Part shown: positions 5,013 to 5,633 of the stretch, piece by piece
How positions within the stretch are numbered: position 1 is the first letter of the stretch
How the letters are laid out: the number at the start of each line of letters is the position of its first letter
NCBI GenBank assembly: GCA_900543705.1
Contig: UQSL01000100.1
Location: 1 to 5,633 of the forward strand
From: an uncultured Oscillospiraceae bacterium
GTDB lineage: Bacteria; Bacillota; Clostridia; Oscillospirales; Ruminococcaceae
Length of the DNA: 5,633 bases
Direction of reading: 5' to 3'
Notes under the pieces: model-generated
What the model saw: the letters and a program-made list of their open reading frames with translations, nothing else
Databases searched by the model: none
What the model was told of the DNA's origin: nothing
Program-made: the position numbers and the translations under genes

Positions 5013-5633
5013 ATGGTAGAATTATCCAACTATCCAAACACCGGACAACTCCGGGTTTATGATATAGAAGCAATTTCCCTCCCCATCGTCTACAACCGCT
5101 TCGGTGACTACGACCCCAACGGCCTGCTGTATGTGCTAAAGCAGGACTCCGAGCGCATCCAGCGGGAAGCAAGGAACCGGTTTGAACTGCCGATTCCCCA
5201 GCCCTATGAGGAGGTGTGCCCTCTGGTCATCCGGGCCAATGTGGGCGATACCGTCCAGATCAATTTTGAAAACAAGTTGGACCGCCGGGCGTCCATCCAC
5301 GTGCAGGGCCTTTCCTACAACGTACTGACCTCCGACGGCGCCAATGTGGGATTCAATCCGGACTCCACCACCAGTCGCCGTATCTGCTACACCTGGCAGG
5401 CGGATAAAGAGGGAGTCTATCTGTTTTCCGATATGGCGGACACTCGCAGCGGTGAGGACGGCACCAATGTCCACGGCCTGTTCGGGGCCATCATCGTGGA
5501 GGCGGCGGGGTCCTCCTGGTACGACCCGGTGACAGGTGACCCCATCGACAGCGGCCTGTTCGCCGACATCTACCACCCCGTGAAGCCCGCCTTCCGGGAG
5601 TACGCCGTGTTCTTCCACGACCATCTGGACATC
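5013..5633 (+). CDS. Multicopper oxidase-like protein, N-terminal part (cut by window edge)
   Basis: The first 207 residues of a cupredoxin-repeat protein resembling large multicopper oxidases (ceruloplasmin/MnxG-like). The first cupredoxin domain spans about residues 70-163: LVIRANVGDTVQINFENKL (71-89), SIHVQGLSYNV (94-104), TSRRICYTWQADKEGVYLFSDM (about 120-141) and NVHGLFGAIIVE (152-163). A second domain seems to begin near EYAVFFHDHLDI (196-207). The usual HWHG copper motif is HVQG here (H96, Q98), and the usual YHSH position reads YLFSDM, so this domain probably cannot supply a full trinuclear copper site. No signal peptide is seen. The ATG has GAGGAG (4999-5004) 8 nt upstream. Codons turn strongly G/C-ending after the first ~25. 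Substrate (Cu, Fe, Mn or organic) cannot be told; a non-catalytic cupredoxin protein is possible. Confidence 0.82.
   Translation, partial: MVELSNYPNTGQLRVYDIEAISLPIVYNRFGDYDPNGLLYVLKQDSERIQREARNRFELPIPQPYEEVCPLVIRANVGDTVQINFENKLDRRASIHVQGLSYNVLTSDGANVGFNPDSTTSRRICYTWQADKEGVYLFSDMADTRSGEDGTNVHGLFGAIIVEAAGSSWYDPVTGDPIDSGLFADIYHPVKPAFREYAVFFHDHLDI

Noticed and set aside
5136..5624. 162-codon antisense ORF opposite the oxidase gene
   Set aside because: It is a by-product of strongly G/C-ending codons on the plus strand, which remove stops from the antisense frame; the plus frame has cupredoxin motifs and a ribosome site.

Overview
The window looks like chromosomal DNA from a low-to-mid GC Gram-positive bacterium, most likely a gut-type Clostridia (Lachnospiraceae-like). 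This is inferred from strong GGAGG-type ribosome binding sites, near-consensus sigma-A promoters with 17-bp spacers, and the gene families present: a clostridial-type glycerol dehydrogenase, a NahK-like sugar kinase and an M18 aminopeptidase. The genus cannot be fixed from the sequence alone.

Layout. Minus strand: gldA (92-1180) has its own promoter (1214-1242). Upstream of it is a nahK-like kinase gene (1472-2587), closed by a strong hairpin terminator (1427-1459) and driven by a near-consensus promoter (2889-2917) that leaves a leader of roughly 295 nt. Plus strand: an M18 aminopeptidase gene (3225-4544) is transcribed divergently from the kinase gene, with its own promoter (3120-3148), a candidate operator over the -35 box and a strong terminator (4586-4627). 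After a 468-bp gene-poor stretch carrying a long inverted repeat, the 5' part of a multicopper oxidase-like gene (5013-5633) runs off the right edge.

How the genes relate. They appear to be four separate transcription units rather than one operon. GldA interconverts glycerol and dihydroxyacetone, the NahK-like kinase activates an N-acetylhexosamine (or similar sugar) to its 1-phosphate, and the M18 enzyme trims acidic residues from peptides. All three are catabolic housekeeping functions. The multicopper oxidase-like gene stands apart: its codons shift sharply to G/C third positions after the first ~25 codons, it has no evident signal peptide, and its first cupredoxin domain lacks most of the expected copper ligands. 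It is the most likely acquired gene here.

No tRNA, rRNA, CRISPR array, insertion sequence or complete defence system was seen. The most interesting signals are regulatory: the 14-bp-arm inverted repeat before the oxidase gene with a small ORF stopping inside its loop, the long structured kinase leader, and the inverted repeat over the aminopeptidase promoter.
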